A stretch of 64,000 nt of DNA, taken from Caldilineaceae bacterium. Lineage in GTDB: Bacteria > Chloroflexota > Anaerolineae > Caldilineales > Caldilineaceae. Location of the stretch: the NCBI GenBank assembly GCA_019637645.1, contig JAHBVH010000021.1, forward strand, positions 1 through 64,000, in the 5' to 3' direction. Under the pieces are notes generated by a model, which saw nothing but the letters and a program-made list of their open reading frames with translations, was not told the DNA's origin and did not search any database. Positions 45,165 to 53,071 of the stretch are shown one piece after another. Made by a program: the position numbers and the translations under genes. Position 1 is the stretch's first letter, and every line of letters starts with the position of its first letter.

Positions 45165-45194
45165 TTTGGCTACACCCCTTCCTTTCCAGAACGC

Positions 45195-45227
45195 GGTCAC
45201 AAGGGCAGTTGCTCTGTGACCTTTTTT
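45195..45227 (+). terminator. Intrinsic terminator of the mini-ORF
   Basis: GGTCAC (45195-45200) pairs with GTGACC (45216-45221), with further inner pairs and one bulge, followed directly by TTTTTT (45222-45227). Confidence 0.85.
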
Positions 45228-45239
45228 ATTTCCACGCGA

Positions 45240-45580
45240 ATTTACATGCCACGTAAATACATTGTTGATTACGTTTTTGCATTGGTGTGCGCACTGCCCT
45301 AAAGGGACGGTGCTAGGCCGCAACGCCCACTGAAGCGGGCTTGAGCGGTCTACCAAAAAACTTTGTGAACAATGTAGAAATGGCCGAAAGCATAAGAAAA
45401 CCGTTCCACGAAGTCACCCAAAGAAGCTCACTTTTGGTTCGTATTGCGTGGCTGGTATAGCGGCCCGTCTCACGATGTGCCGCGCCGCTTTCTGTAGTTC
45501 AAGGCAATAGAGCAGGTTACGGGATAGCACTTGTCTGCCCGTATTTTGGTCTTGCTTGGATCCAGGATTGGATATTCTCC
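45240..45580 (+). ncRNA. Candidate non-coding RNA or leader upstream of the ABC exporter
   Basis: About 340 bases without a coding frame run into an excellent terminator. Small GC-rich inverted segments are visible (for example GCCC/GGGC around ACTGAAGC). A TGCCCG at 45536-45541 could pair with the 5' arm of the terminator as an anti-terminator. It matches no RNA family I can recall: RNase P RNA, tmRNA, SRP RNA, cobalamin, TPP and FMN patterns were considered and not found. No clear promoter was identified. Confidence 0.3.
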
Positions 45581-45611
45581 GCCGCGGGCACCATGCCCGC
45601 GGCTTTTTTTT
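45581..45611 (+). terminator. Very strong intrinsic terminator 96 bases before the exporter operon
   Basis: GCCGCGGGCA (45581-45590) pairs perfectly with 45594-45603 around a 3-base loop, then eight T (45604-45611). It is either the end of an upstream RNA or an attenuator for the exporter genes. Confidence 0.92.
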
Positions 45612-45709
45612 GTTGTCTGGGTAGGTAGCATGATGGTAATTGTCGCTCTTTCAACTCAAATCACAATAATTTGGAAAATACACTTCATTCTCTTGGAGGT
45701 AGGCTTGTG

Positions 45710-47587
45710 ATGGCTCCACAAGTTCGTTCTTCGCTTTTACTGACGTACTTTGCCCCCCAGTGGCGTCGCGTGCTTTTATTGGCGGTGCTCTTGGTGGGTA
45801 CATTGGCGTTTCAACTGGTAAATCCCCAGCTCATTCGGTATGTCCTCGATACTGCGCAGCTGGGCGCGCCGACGACCCTCTTGGCGCTGGCGGCGGGGCT
45901 CTTTATTCTCTTTAACTTGCTCCAGGCTGGGGCTGGGCTGGCACTGAATTATGTGGGCGAAGATGTTAGCTGGACGGCGACCAACGCCCTGCGTGCTGAT
46001 CTCACTCGTCACTGTCTGCGGCTGGGGATGGACTTTCATAATAGCCATACGCCCGGTGAATTGATCGAGCGGGTCGATGGCGATGTCAGTGAGCTGGCTA
46101 GCTTTTTTGCCCAGCTTGTCCTCCGTGTAATCTTTAATCTGCTGTTGATTGGCGGCGTGATTCTTTTGCTTTGGCGCGAAGATTGGCGCATGGGGGGCGC
46201 GGCGCTGCTCTATACGTTGTTGATGGTGGCTGTCCTCCAAGCCATGCAAGGGCGCAATGTGCGCTATGCCGCTGCCTTTCGCGCGGCCCAGGCGTCCTTT
46301 AATGGCTTTCTGGAAGAGCGGCTCATGGGCCGCGAAGATATTCGCGCCAATGGTGGCGAAGGGTATGTGTTGCGGGGCATGGCGCTGGCGCAACGCACCA
46401 TCTATCAGGCCACCTATCGTGCCCGCCTCTTTGGGGTCTGGCTCTTTTCGGTCACCCATCTGCTCTTTGTTGGCGCAACCGCCTTGGGCTTTGGCGTGGG
46501 CATCTATCTCTTTCTCCATCAGCAGATCACGCTAGGGACCGTCTATCTCGTTGTCTATTATCTGGCGATCTTACGCGACCCCTTAGAGCAGATCCGGGAT
46601 CAAATCGATACCCTGCAACAGAGTACAGCAAGCATGCAGCGCATCCGTGAACTCTTGGCCCTGGCGCCCGAGGTCGATGCCGCGGCGGTAACACAACCCC
46701 CCACCCAAACGGAACCCACTGTGGCACTTGCCGTAACGCCATCCAGTGTGACGGAGCCGGTCGCGGTCCGTTTTGCCCAGGTCGCGTTTCGCTACGCACC
46801 GCCAACTGCCCCAGCAACGTCCACCCAAGTGGCTCCCGTCCCGCCAGGCGTCTTAGCGGATCTTTCTTTTACGGTGGCACCGGGCCAAGTATTGGGACTC
46901 TTGGGGCGCACCGGCAGCGGCAAAAGTACCTTAACGCGCCTGCTCTTTCGGCTTTATCACCCCACCGCGGGCCAGATCTATCTGAATGAGCAAGCGATCG
47001 ACACCCTGCCCCTCCGTGTGGTGCGCCGTCAAATCGGCATGGTTACTCAGGAAGTGCAGCTCTTTCAGGCGACCTTGCGGGATAATCTTACGCTCTTTAA
47101 TCCCACCTTGGCCGATGCGCAAATTCTGACGATCTTGCAAGAGCTCGGGCTGTGGACGTGGTACGAAGCGCAGCCACAGGGGCTAGCAACCCGGCTACAC
47201 GCGGGCGGCGCGGGGCTCTCGGCTGGCGAAGCGCAACTATTGGCCTTTGCGCGCGTCTTTCTGACCAATCCCGGGCTAGTGATTCTCGACGAAGCCTCCT
47301 CGCGGCTGGACCCGGCCACGGAAGTGTTGCTGGAGCGCGCCACGGATCGGCTACTCGCCGGCCCCCAAGGTCGGCGCACGGGGATCATCATTGCCCATCG
47401 CCTGCACACCTTGCAGCGGGCCGATCTAATTCTGATCCTCGACCAAGGACGGATGGTGGAATTTGGCCCGCGCACCGCACTTGCCGCGGATCCAACGTCG
47501 CACTTTTATCGCCTTTTACAGACCGCGTCCACTGGGCCTATCGATGGGCGTATAAATGATGGGCCTATAGAGGAGACTCTGTTATGA
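45710..47587 (+). CDS. ABC exporter subunit 1 (fused membrane and ATPase domains)
   Basis: The 625-aa half-transporter has six membrane segments (about 15-300) followed by an ATPase domain with Walker A GRTGSGKST (about 399-407), signature LSAGEAQ (about 503), Walker B LVILDEA with the catalytic E528, and the H-loop IIIAHR. TTGGAGGTAGGC supports either the ATG at 45710 or the GTG one codon earlier. A 45-residue insert rich in Thr, Pro and Val precedes the ATPase domain. Its stop overlaps the next start as ATGA, so it surely pairs with the following half-transporter. Such heterodimers export lipids, peptides or drugs; substrate unknown. Confidence 0.9.
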   Translation: MAPQVRSSLLLTYFAPQWRRVLLLAVLLVGTLAFQLVNPQLIRYVLDTAQLGAPTTLLALAAGLFILFNLLQAGAGLALNYVGEDVSWTATNALRADLTRHCLRLGMDFHNSHTPGELIERVDGDVSELASFFAQLVLRVIFNLLLIGGVILLLWREDWRMGGAALLYTLLMVAVLQAMQGRNVRYAAAFRAAQASFNGFLEERLMGREDIRANGGEGYVLRGMALAQRTIYQATYRARLFGVWLFSVTHLLFVGATALGFGVGIYLFLHQQITLGTVYLVVYYLAILRDPLEQIRDQIDTLQQSTASMQRIRELLALAPEVDAAAVTQPPTQTEPTVALAVTPSSVTEPVAVRFAQVAFRYAPPTAPATSTQVAPVPPGVLADLSFTVAPGQVLGLLGRTGSGKSTLTRLLFRLYHPTAGQIYLNEQAIDTLPLRVVRRQIGMVTQEVQLFQATLRDNLTLFNPTLADAQILTILQELGLWTWYEAQPQGLATRLHAGGAGLSAGEAQLLAFARVFLTNPGLVILDEASSRLDPATEVLLERATDRLLAGPQGRRTGIIIAHRLHTLQRADLILILDQGRMVEFGPRTALAADPTSHFYRLLQTASTGPIDGRINDGPIEETLL

Positions 47588-49500
47588 GTGTAGAAACTAG
47601 CCAAGACACCTCTACGATAACCGCAACAGCGGAGCGGGCGCTACCCAAACCCACCATGGCGACGCTGGCCTTTGTTTGGGCATTGATCCGCAAGCGCCCT
47701 TGGGGCTTTCTCGGCTACACCGTCGGTTGGAGTACCTTTTTCTTGCTCTACCTAGTGCCAGGCTTGGTCGAACAGCGTATTTTCGATACGCTCAGCCGCG
47801 GCGATGGCTTGCCTCCTGCGGCCATTACCACTATCTGGACCTTGCTCGCCTTCTACATCACCGCCGAAGTTGTGCGCGTATTGGCGAATTACTTGGTGCG
47901 GGTCAGTGATATTGCCTTTCAAGAACCCTTGCGCGCCCTGCTCCAGTTGAATCTGTTGGCCGCCATCCTCCAACAGCCTGGCGCGCAACCGCTGCCCATC
48001 TCCACTGGTGAGGCCATTAGCCGTTTTGGGGACGACGTGGCCGAGGTAAAAGATTTTCCCATGTGGCTGCCGGACATGTTGGGGAAATTGCTCTTTGCCT
48101 TGGTCGCCATCATCATCATGGCGCGTATTGATCTGACCATGACCTTGGTCGCGGTGGTGCCGGGGCTGATCGGGCTCTGGGTGGCGCGCATTGCTTGGGC
48201 GCGTCTCTTGCGCGCCTATGAAGCCAGTGCGCGGGCGCGCGACGCGGTGATGGGCTTCTTGGGGGAGATCTTTGGCGCGGTGCAGGTCGTCAAAGTGACC
48301 GCAGCCGAGGAGCATGTGATCCAGCATTTCCAGGGGATCAATGAGGCGCGGCGCAAAGCCCAATTGCGCGAACGCTTTTATCACTATCTTTCTTATACGA
48401 CCAGCGATCAAGGCACCTATATCGGCATTGGGTTGATCTTGCTGCTGGCTGGGCAGGGCATCCACAATGGCACCTTTACCGTTGGTGACTTTGCCTTGTT
48501 TATGTACTACATCTGGTTTATTACCTGGTTCTTCCGCGACTGTGGCTCCTTTGTGGGAGATTACCAAACCCAAGCCGTCTCGTTAGCCCGTTTGGAAGAG
48601 GTGGCGCAAACCGGCGTGCGCCAAGCGCTCCTCCCGGACCGCCCGCTCTATTTACACGAAGTGCCACCGCCACTCGTCCAGCCCGTGAAGCAAGCTACCG
48701 ATCAGCTCGATACGTTGCGCATCCGCCAACTTACCTACCGCTACCCAACCTCTGGCCGGGGGGTGGCAGCCGTCGATTTGACACTGCCGCGCGGCTCTTT
48801 TACGGTTATCACGGGGCGAGTGGGCGCGGGAAAGAGTACCCTGTTGCGGGCTCTGTTGGGGCTACTGCCCAAAAACGCGGGCGAAATCTGCTGGAATGAT
48901 CAGCGCGTGACCGACCCGGCGACCTTCTTCAAGCCACCCCGGGCCGCGTATACGCCTCAAGTCCCGCGGCTCTATAGTGAACGGCTCCGTGACAATATTC
49001 TTATGGGGCTTGGGGACACTGCTGAAGCGATGAACGGGAGTCCCCAAGCCCAAGCTGTAGAAGCACAGCTTAGCGACGCCTTATACGCCGCGGTGTTAGA
49101 GCGCGATCTGGCCCACCTCGAACAAGGCGTCGATACCATCGTCGGGCCGCGTGGGGTAAAACTCTCGGGTGGGCAGATCCAACGGGCTGCCGCGGCGCGG
49201 ATGTTTGTGCGCCAGGCCGAGTTGTTGGTCTTCGACGATCTGTCGAGTGCATTGGATGTGGAAACCGAGCGCACCTTATGGGAGCGGCTCTTTACCCACC
49301 GCCAAGGCGCGCCGCCAACCTGCTTGGTCGTCTCGCATCGCCGCGCCGCGTTGCAACGCGCGGATCAGATCATTGTTTTGAAAGAAGGCAAAGTCGAAGA
49401 TCAGGGCACGCTGGCTGAACTGTTGGCACGTTCGGTGGAAATGCAACAACTGTGGCAAGAGGAGATGGGCCAACGGACAATAGAAAACGGCGAAAAATAG
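47584..49500 (+). CDS. ABC exporter subunit 2 with degenerate catalytic Glu
   Basis: The 638-aa half-transporter also has six membrane segments and one ATPase domain: Walker A GRVGAGKST (about 411-419), signature KLSGGQIQR (about 526), Walker B LLVFDDLSSALD, and H-loop LVVSHR. The Walker B Glu is replaced by D552, the hallmark of the degenerate site in heterodimeric exporters such as TM287/288. With subunit 1 contributing Glu, the pair would have one consensus and one degenerate ATP site. Translation is coupled to subunit 1 by ATGA. A 17-bp bidirectional hairpin follows the stop. Confidence 0.9.
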   Translation: MSVETSQDTSTITATAERALPKPTMATLAFVWALIRKRPWGFLGYTVGWSTFFLLYLVPGLVEQRIFDTLSRGDGLPPAAITTIWTLLAFYITAEVVRVLANYLVRVSDIAFQEPLRALLQLNLLAAILQQPGAQPLPISTGEAISRFGDDVAEVKDFPMWLPDMLGKLLFALVAIIIMARIDLTMTLVAVVPGLIGLWVARIAWARLLRAYEASARARDAVMGFLGEIFGAVQVVKVTAAEEHVIQHFQGINEARRKAQLRERFYHYLSYTTSDQGTYIGIGLILLLAGQGIHNGTFTVGDFALFMYYIWFITWFFRDCGSFVGDYQTQAVSLARLEEVAQTGVRQALLPDRPLYLHEVPPPLVQPVKQATDQLDTLRIRQLTYRYPTSGRGVAAVDLTLPRGSFTVITGRVGAGKSTLLRALLGLLPKNAGEICWNDQRVTDPATFFKPPRAAYTPQVPRLYSERLRDNILMGLGDTAEAMNGSPQAQAVEAQLSDALYAAVLERDLAHLEQGVDTIVGPRGVKLSGGQIQRAAAARMFVRQAELLVFDDLSSALDVETERTLWERLFTHRQGAPPTCLVVSHRRAALQRADQIIVLKEGKVEDQGTLAELLARSVEMQQLWQEEMGQRTIENGEK

Positions 49501-49505
49501 AAGAA

Positions 49506-49545
49506 TGAAACAGGCCGAACAGTCTATTCTGTTCGGCCTGTTTCA
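49506..49545. terminator. 17-bp perfect hairpin after the ABC exporter operon
   Basis: TGAAACAGGCCGAACAG (49506-49522) pairs exactly with 49529-49545, 6-base loop, with T/A-rich outer ends. It lies between the exporter operon and the converging anti-sigma gene, so it can stop both. Confidence 0.8.
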
Positions 49546-49576
49546 AGCAACGATTTGAAACGGGGATATGACTTCC

Positions 49577-49610
49577 ACACCAGGCCCGTTTGCAAAAACC
49601 GGCCTGGTGT
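49577..49610 (-). terminator. 10-bp hairpin downstream of the anti-sigma gene
   Basis: ACACCAGGCC (49577-49586) pairs with 49601-49610 around a 14-base loop. It lies 25 bases past the putative anti-sigma stop on the minus strand. Confidence 0.5.
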
Positions 49611-49634
49611 AAAGAAAATCTTTTCCAATAGCCC

Positions 49635-50096
49635 CTACGCCACTTGCACCGCGCGCCGGCGCATGAGGAAAAGGGTCGTACTCACCGCGCAAGTGAGCAA
49701 TACCATCATCAGAACAATTAGCCCCCACGGCGTTTGTGGCTCGGGTTTGTCCACGCGGGTGCCAAGAACGCGCTGGGCGTGGTGTTGGCGGTGGGTTAGC
49801 TCTAACGCTTTGTGTAGATCGTGGCGAAATTGGGGTGCTGGTTGCACCCGCGGCACGGCTTGGTCAACCTCTTCGGCGAGTTCGGTTAGCGAGGCTAACC
49901 CCGGTGCTAAGGCGGTCAAGGCCCGATTTAAATCCCCCTCGACGTGAAAGGTCAGATGGGGTGTCTCTAGCCGGCGGCTAAAATGGCTATCGAGAACATC
50001 TTCGGGCTCAACAAAGCGGCCATCCCCGAGGTCAACTTTTTCGGCGGGTAGGGTCGGCTGCTCACGTACTTGCAAAAATCCCCAGAAGCGAATCAT
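49635..50096 (-). CDS. Putative membrane-anchored anti-sigma factor
   Basis: The 153-aa protein has a cytoplasmic N-terminal part of about 120 residues and one membrane segment near the C-terminus (WGLIVLMMVLLTCAVSTTLFLM) followed by a short basic tail. PQFRHDLHKALELTHRQHH resembles the short helical motif of DUF5667-type proteins found beside sigma factors. Its ATG overlaps the stop of the sigma factor gene as ATGA, and AGGAG sits just before it. This arrangement is the standard one for an ECF sigma factor and its membrane regulator, but no zinc-binding HxxxCxxC motif is present, so the assignment rests on topology and position. Confidence 0.65.
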   Translation of the reverse strand: MIRFWGFLQVREQPTLPAEKVDLGDGRFVEPEDVLDSHFSRRLETPHLTFHVEGDLNRALTALAPGLASLTELAEEVDQAVPRVQPAPQFRHDLHKALELTHRQHHAQRVLGTRVDKPEPQTPWGLIVLMMVLLTCAVSTTLFLMRRRAVQVA

Positions 50097-50818
50097 ATCT
50101 CCTCTTCCTGCTTGGCCTGCTCACCGTCCGGCGCACCCCAGCCGGTTGTCTCCAATTCCTTGCGCAATGTGGCCAGTGTTCGGAAGTAGAGCGACTTAAT
50201 GGCGCTTTCACTCTTTTGCAAGAGTTCACCAATTTCGAGATTTGAGAGCCGGCTACCAAACTTGTAGAGCAATAGGTTGCGCCGATCTTCCGGCAGGCGT
50301 TCAATAGCCTCCCACAACGCGGCCTGATTTTCCTTCTGCTCCACCTGTTCCTCGGGCGTATCCCCTTCTTTGCTGTGCGACCACAACTTGTCGAGCGACA
50401 AGAAGCGCCGCCGTCCGCGGTCACGGTGCCAGTTGGCGACCAGATTATGGGCAATGCGAAATAACCAAGCGGAAAAGGGCAGCCCGCGGTCTTCGTAGGT
50501 GTGCAACTTATCGAGGGCCCGGTAGAAGGTGCGCGCCGTTAGATCTTCGGCATCTTGTGCATTGCCCACGCGATGATAGATATAGGCATAGACCCGATCC
50601 ACATAGCGCTCGTACAAGATGCCAAAGGCGGCTGGCTCTTCTTTGGCCTGCTCAACCAAGGTTGCTTCTTCCTGCGCCGCGGGTACGGGCACAGGGGTTC
50701 CCAGCGTCGATGGTGCGGTGGTCGGGGCTGCTTGGCTACGGCCATCACGCTCGCTGATTTCTGCTTGGTGGGCTGGTCGCGTACTAGCGGTTTGTGGCCG
50801 GATAATTTCTGTAAACAT
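50093..50818 (-). CDS. ECF-type sigma factor
   Basis: The 241-aa protein has an unusual N-terminal extension of about 60 residues (Pro/Thr/Ala-rich). It then has sigma region 2 (FGILYERYVDRVYAYIYHRVGNAQDAEDLTARTFYRAL, with the core-binding and -10-recognising helices) and region 4 (IERLPEDRRNLLLYKFGSRLSNLEIGELLQKSESAIKSLYFRTLATLRKEL, helix-turn-helix). It would direct RNA polymerase to special promoters. Its start lies 3 bases after the stop of the Opp-type ATPase gene, so it is in the transporter operon, and the membrane regulator overlaps its end. The region 4 is closer to the sigma-70-like ECF groups with a linker of charged residues (SLDKLWSHSKEGDTPEEQ). Confidence 0.9.
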   Translation of the reverse strand: MFTEIIRPQTASTRPAHQAEISERDGRSQAAPTTAPSTLGTPVPVPAAQEEATLVEQAKEEPAAFGILYERYVDRVYAYIYHRVGNAQDAEDLTARTFYRALDKLHTYEDRGLPFSAWLFRIAHNLVANWHRDRGRRRFLSLDKLWSHSKEGDTPEEQVEQKENQAALWEAIERLPEDRRNLLLYKFGSRLSNLEIGELLQKSESAIKSLYFRTLATLRKELETTGWGAPDGEQAKQEEEI

Positions 50819-50821
50819 AAC

Positions 50822-51814
50822 TTATTGAAAGAGCTGTCCTAAGTTTTCGCCGGGTAGCGTTGGCTTATCTTCATAGAGAAAACAAGAGGCAACTTGTTTT
50901 TCCCCGAGTTGATACAATGGTGGGGGACTCTGTCGACATTTTTCCATCACATGGGGGCAGCGCGAGGCAAATTTGCAGCCTTTGCCAATGCGGGCGGTCT
51001 CGGCATCGACCATGGTAATCTCTTGTTGTCCCCATTGCCGGTTTAGATCGGGCCAAGGAATCGAATCAATAAGTAATTGAGTATACGGATGCTGGGGGTT
51101 AGCAATCACCGACTCGACCTCACCCGCTTCCATGACCGATCCTTTATATAATACAATAATATGATCGCAGACATGGTAGGCTGTCGTCAAATCATGCGTA
51201 ATGTAGAGGATCGTAATCAAATAATCCTCTTTCATTTTACGCAAACTTTCCAAAATGGTCGCGCGCAACGAAGCATCGACCATGGAAACCGGTTCATCGG
51301 CCATGAGAAGGCGTGGCCGGAAAAGCAGCGCACGCGCCACAACCAAGCGTTGCCGCTGACCACCACTCAACTGGTGGGGGAAGCGGCCCAAGGTCTCTTC
51401 TGGCCGTAAACCGACACTGACCAAGGCTTCTTCAATCTTTTGGCGGGCCTCGGCGCGTGAGCGGGCGAGCTTGAAATTATGGATTCCCGTCTCAAAAATA
51501 TGATCCACTCGGTAAAAGGGATTGTAGACGGCAAAGGGATCCTGGAAAACAGCCTGCACTTCTTTGCGGAAGAGCATCTGCTCCTGGCCGCTCATTTTGC
51601 TCAGATCTTTGCCCTTGTACAAGATATCGCCTTGCGATGGGGTCAGAAAGCCAAGGGCCATCATGCCTAAGGTCGTCTTACCGCTACCGCTTTCCCCAGC
51701 GACCGCAATAATGCTTGGGCTCTCTGCATCGATAAAAAAGGAGATATTATCTAAGGCAACCGTACCGCCTTTGTAGACTTTGGTTGCGTTTTTTAGTTCT
51801 AGTAAATGGCTCAT
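50822..51814 (-). CDS. Oligopeptide/oligosaccharide ABC transporter ATPase (OppF/DppF-type)
   Basis: The 330-aa ATPase has Walker A GESGSGKTT, the Q-loop, signature LSGGQRQRLVVARAL, Walker B LLMADEPVSMVD and the C-terminal Opp-type extension with CKFASRCPHVMEKC, a cysteine cluster common in these subunits. It powers uptake together with the OppD-type ATPase; its start overlaps that gene's stop as ATGA. Substrates of this family are peptides, nickel or oligosaccharides and cannot be told from the ATPase. The sigma factor follows 3 bases after its stop. Confidence 0.93.
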   Translation of the reverse strand: MSHLLELKNATKVYKGGTVALDNISFFIDAESPSIIAVAGESGSGKTTLGMMALGFLTPSQGDILYKGKDLSKMSGQEQMLFRKEVQAVFQDPFAVYNPFYRVDHIFETGIHNFKLARSRAEARQKIEEALVSVGLRPEETLGRFPHQLSGGQRQRLVVARALLFRPRLLMADEPVSMVDASLRATILESLRKMKEDYLITILYITHDLTTAYHVCDHIIVLYKGSVMEAGEVESVIANPQHPYTQLLIDSIPWPDLNRQWGQQEITMVDAETARIGKGCKFASRCPHVMEKCRQSPPPLYQLGEKQVASCFLYEDKPTLPGENLGQLFQ

Positions 51815-52788
51815 GGTTGCGCCACCCCATCTTCATGTAAATGACAAGCAGCCCAGTGACTGCGGCGATACTCGCGATAGGCTGGCATCTTCGCCCGACA
51901 AATATCCATCACTTTCGGACACCTTGTATTAAACACGCAGCCTGGTGGTAAGTCGCGTAATAAAGGCGTGATCCCAGGGATGCCTTTAAAGACGCCACGT
52001 TTGCCAATGGTCGGCAAGCTATCAATTAACATTTCCGTATAGGGATGCAGCGCCTGGGTGAAAATATCTTCCACCGACCCTAACTCCACTAAGCTTCCGG
52101 CATACATGACTGCCATCCGCGTTGCGAATTGTGCCATCAGCCCCATGTCATGGCCGATGAGAATGACCGCGCTGCCCAGATCGGACTGAAGGCGTTCAAT
52201 GGTCTGCATGACTTGCCGTTGGGTCACGACGTCGAGCGCGCTGGTGGGCTCGTCGGCGATGATCACTTTGGGATGCATCGCCACGCTAATGGCAATACAG
52301 GCCCGTTGCTTCATGCCACCGCTTAATTCGTGGGGATACATACGACCAACTTTGCGGTCCAATTCCACCACGTCCAGCGCGGCATAGGCCCGTTCATTCA
52401 ACATGCTCGATGACAGGCCAAGATTATGATCTAACATGCTGTCGATAATTTGGTCTTTGATGCGCATCACAGGGTTTAGCGAATTCATCGCGCCCTGGGG
52501 GATCATGGAGATCTCTTTGCCACGCATCTGCCGCATCTCTTCTTCGGTGAGGGTGGTTAGATCCGTATTGCCCAAGAAGAGCTGACCACCAGCAATCCGG
52601 CCCGGTGGTTTGATCATGCGTAGCAGGGCCAACGCCATCGTTGATTTGCCCGAGCCAGATTCGCCCACCAACCCTAGCCGTTCGCCTGCTTTGAGATCAA
52701 AGTTGATCTTGTTGTTGGCATAGACAATGCCAGCGTCTGTGTAGTATTGTACATCCAGGTCTTTAACCCGTAAGACGTAATCACTCAT
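51811..52788 (-). CDS. Oligopeptide/oligosaccharide ABC transporter ATPase (OppD/DppD-type)
   Basis: The 325-aa protein has Walker A GESGSGKST, signature LSGGMKQRACIA, Walker B VIIADEPTSALD and the C-terminal cysteine motif CVFNTRCPKVMDIC. The ATG at 52788 follows AGAGGTTTC; an in-frame start at 52833 adds a short basic stretch and is less likely. It pairs with the OppF-type subunit. A 285-base gap with a 14-bp tandem repeat separates it from the upstream permease gene, so an internal promoter is possible. Confidence 0.93.
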   Translation of the reverse strand: MSDYVLRVKDLDVQYYTDAGIVYANNKINFDLKAGERLGLVGESGSGKSTMALALLRMIKPPGRIAGGQLFLGNTDLTTLTEEEMRQMRGKEISMIPQGAMNSLNPVMRIKDQIIDSMLDHNLGLSSSMLNERAYAALDVVELDRKVGRMYPHELSGGMKQRACIAISVAMHPKVIIADEPTSALDVVTQRQVMQTIERLQSDLGSAVILIGHDMGLMAQFATRMAVMYAGSLVELGSVEDIFTQALHPYTEMLIDSLPTIGKRGVFKGIPGITPLLRDLPPGCVFNTRCPKVMDICRAKMPAYREYRRSHWAACHLHEDGVAQP

Positions 52789-52997
52789 GAAACCTCTACG
52801 TCCTTGTTGATAATTCAAGTTGCGACCTACCATCAGCTACGCTGGCAATCGGCACTCTAGTTGCTCCTCTGCCACGTGATGGGGCGCACCTGATTTTTAT
52901 AATGCTATCCGCGGGAAGGGCAAAGCGGCGTTACCGATCAGCGATCGCCCTTCGTTGCACGCAGATGAGCTTTTCTGAAAAATACTCGTTAAACCAT

Positions 52998-53025
52998 AGA
53001 AAAGTTGCCTAAGAAAAGTTGCCTA
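52998..53025. repeat. 14-bp perfect tandem duplication
   Basis: AGAAAAGTTGCCTA occurs at 52998-53011 and immediately again at 53012-53025. It lies in the gap between the permease and ATPase genes. Confidence 0.95.
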
Positions 53026-53071
53026 TTTTGTGCAGCTTTCATGGGGTTTATCGATCCGTTGCGAAACCGGC

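Larger units (their letters stand above)
44942..45706 (+). other. 765-base region with a mini-ORF unit and an unassigned structured stretch
   Basis: From left to right it holds the operon terminator, a promoter, a 26-codon ORF with a perfect ribosome-binding site, its terminator, about 350 bases of unassigned sequence, and a strong terminator 96 bases before the ABC exporter genes. These parts are listed separately. Confidence 0.6.
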
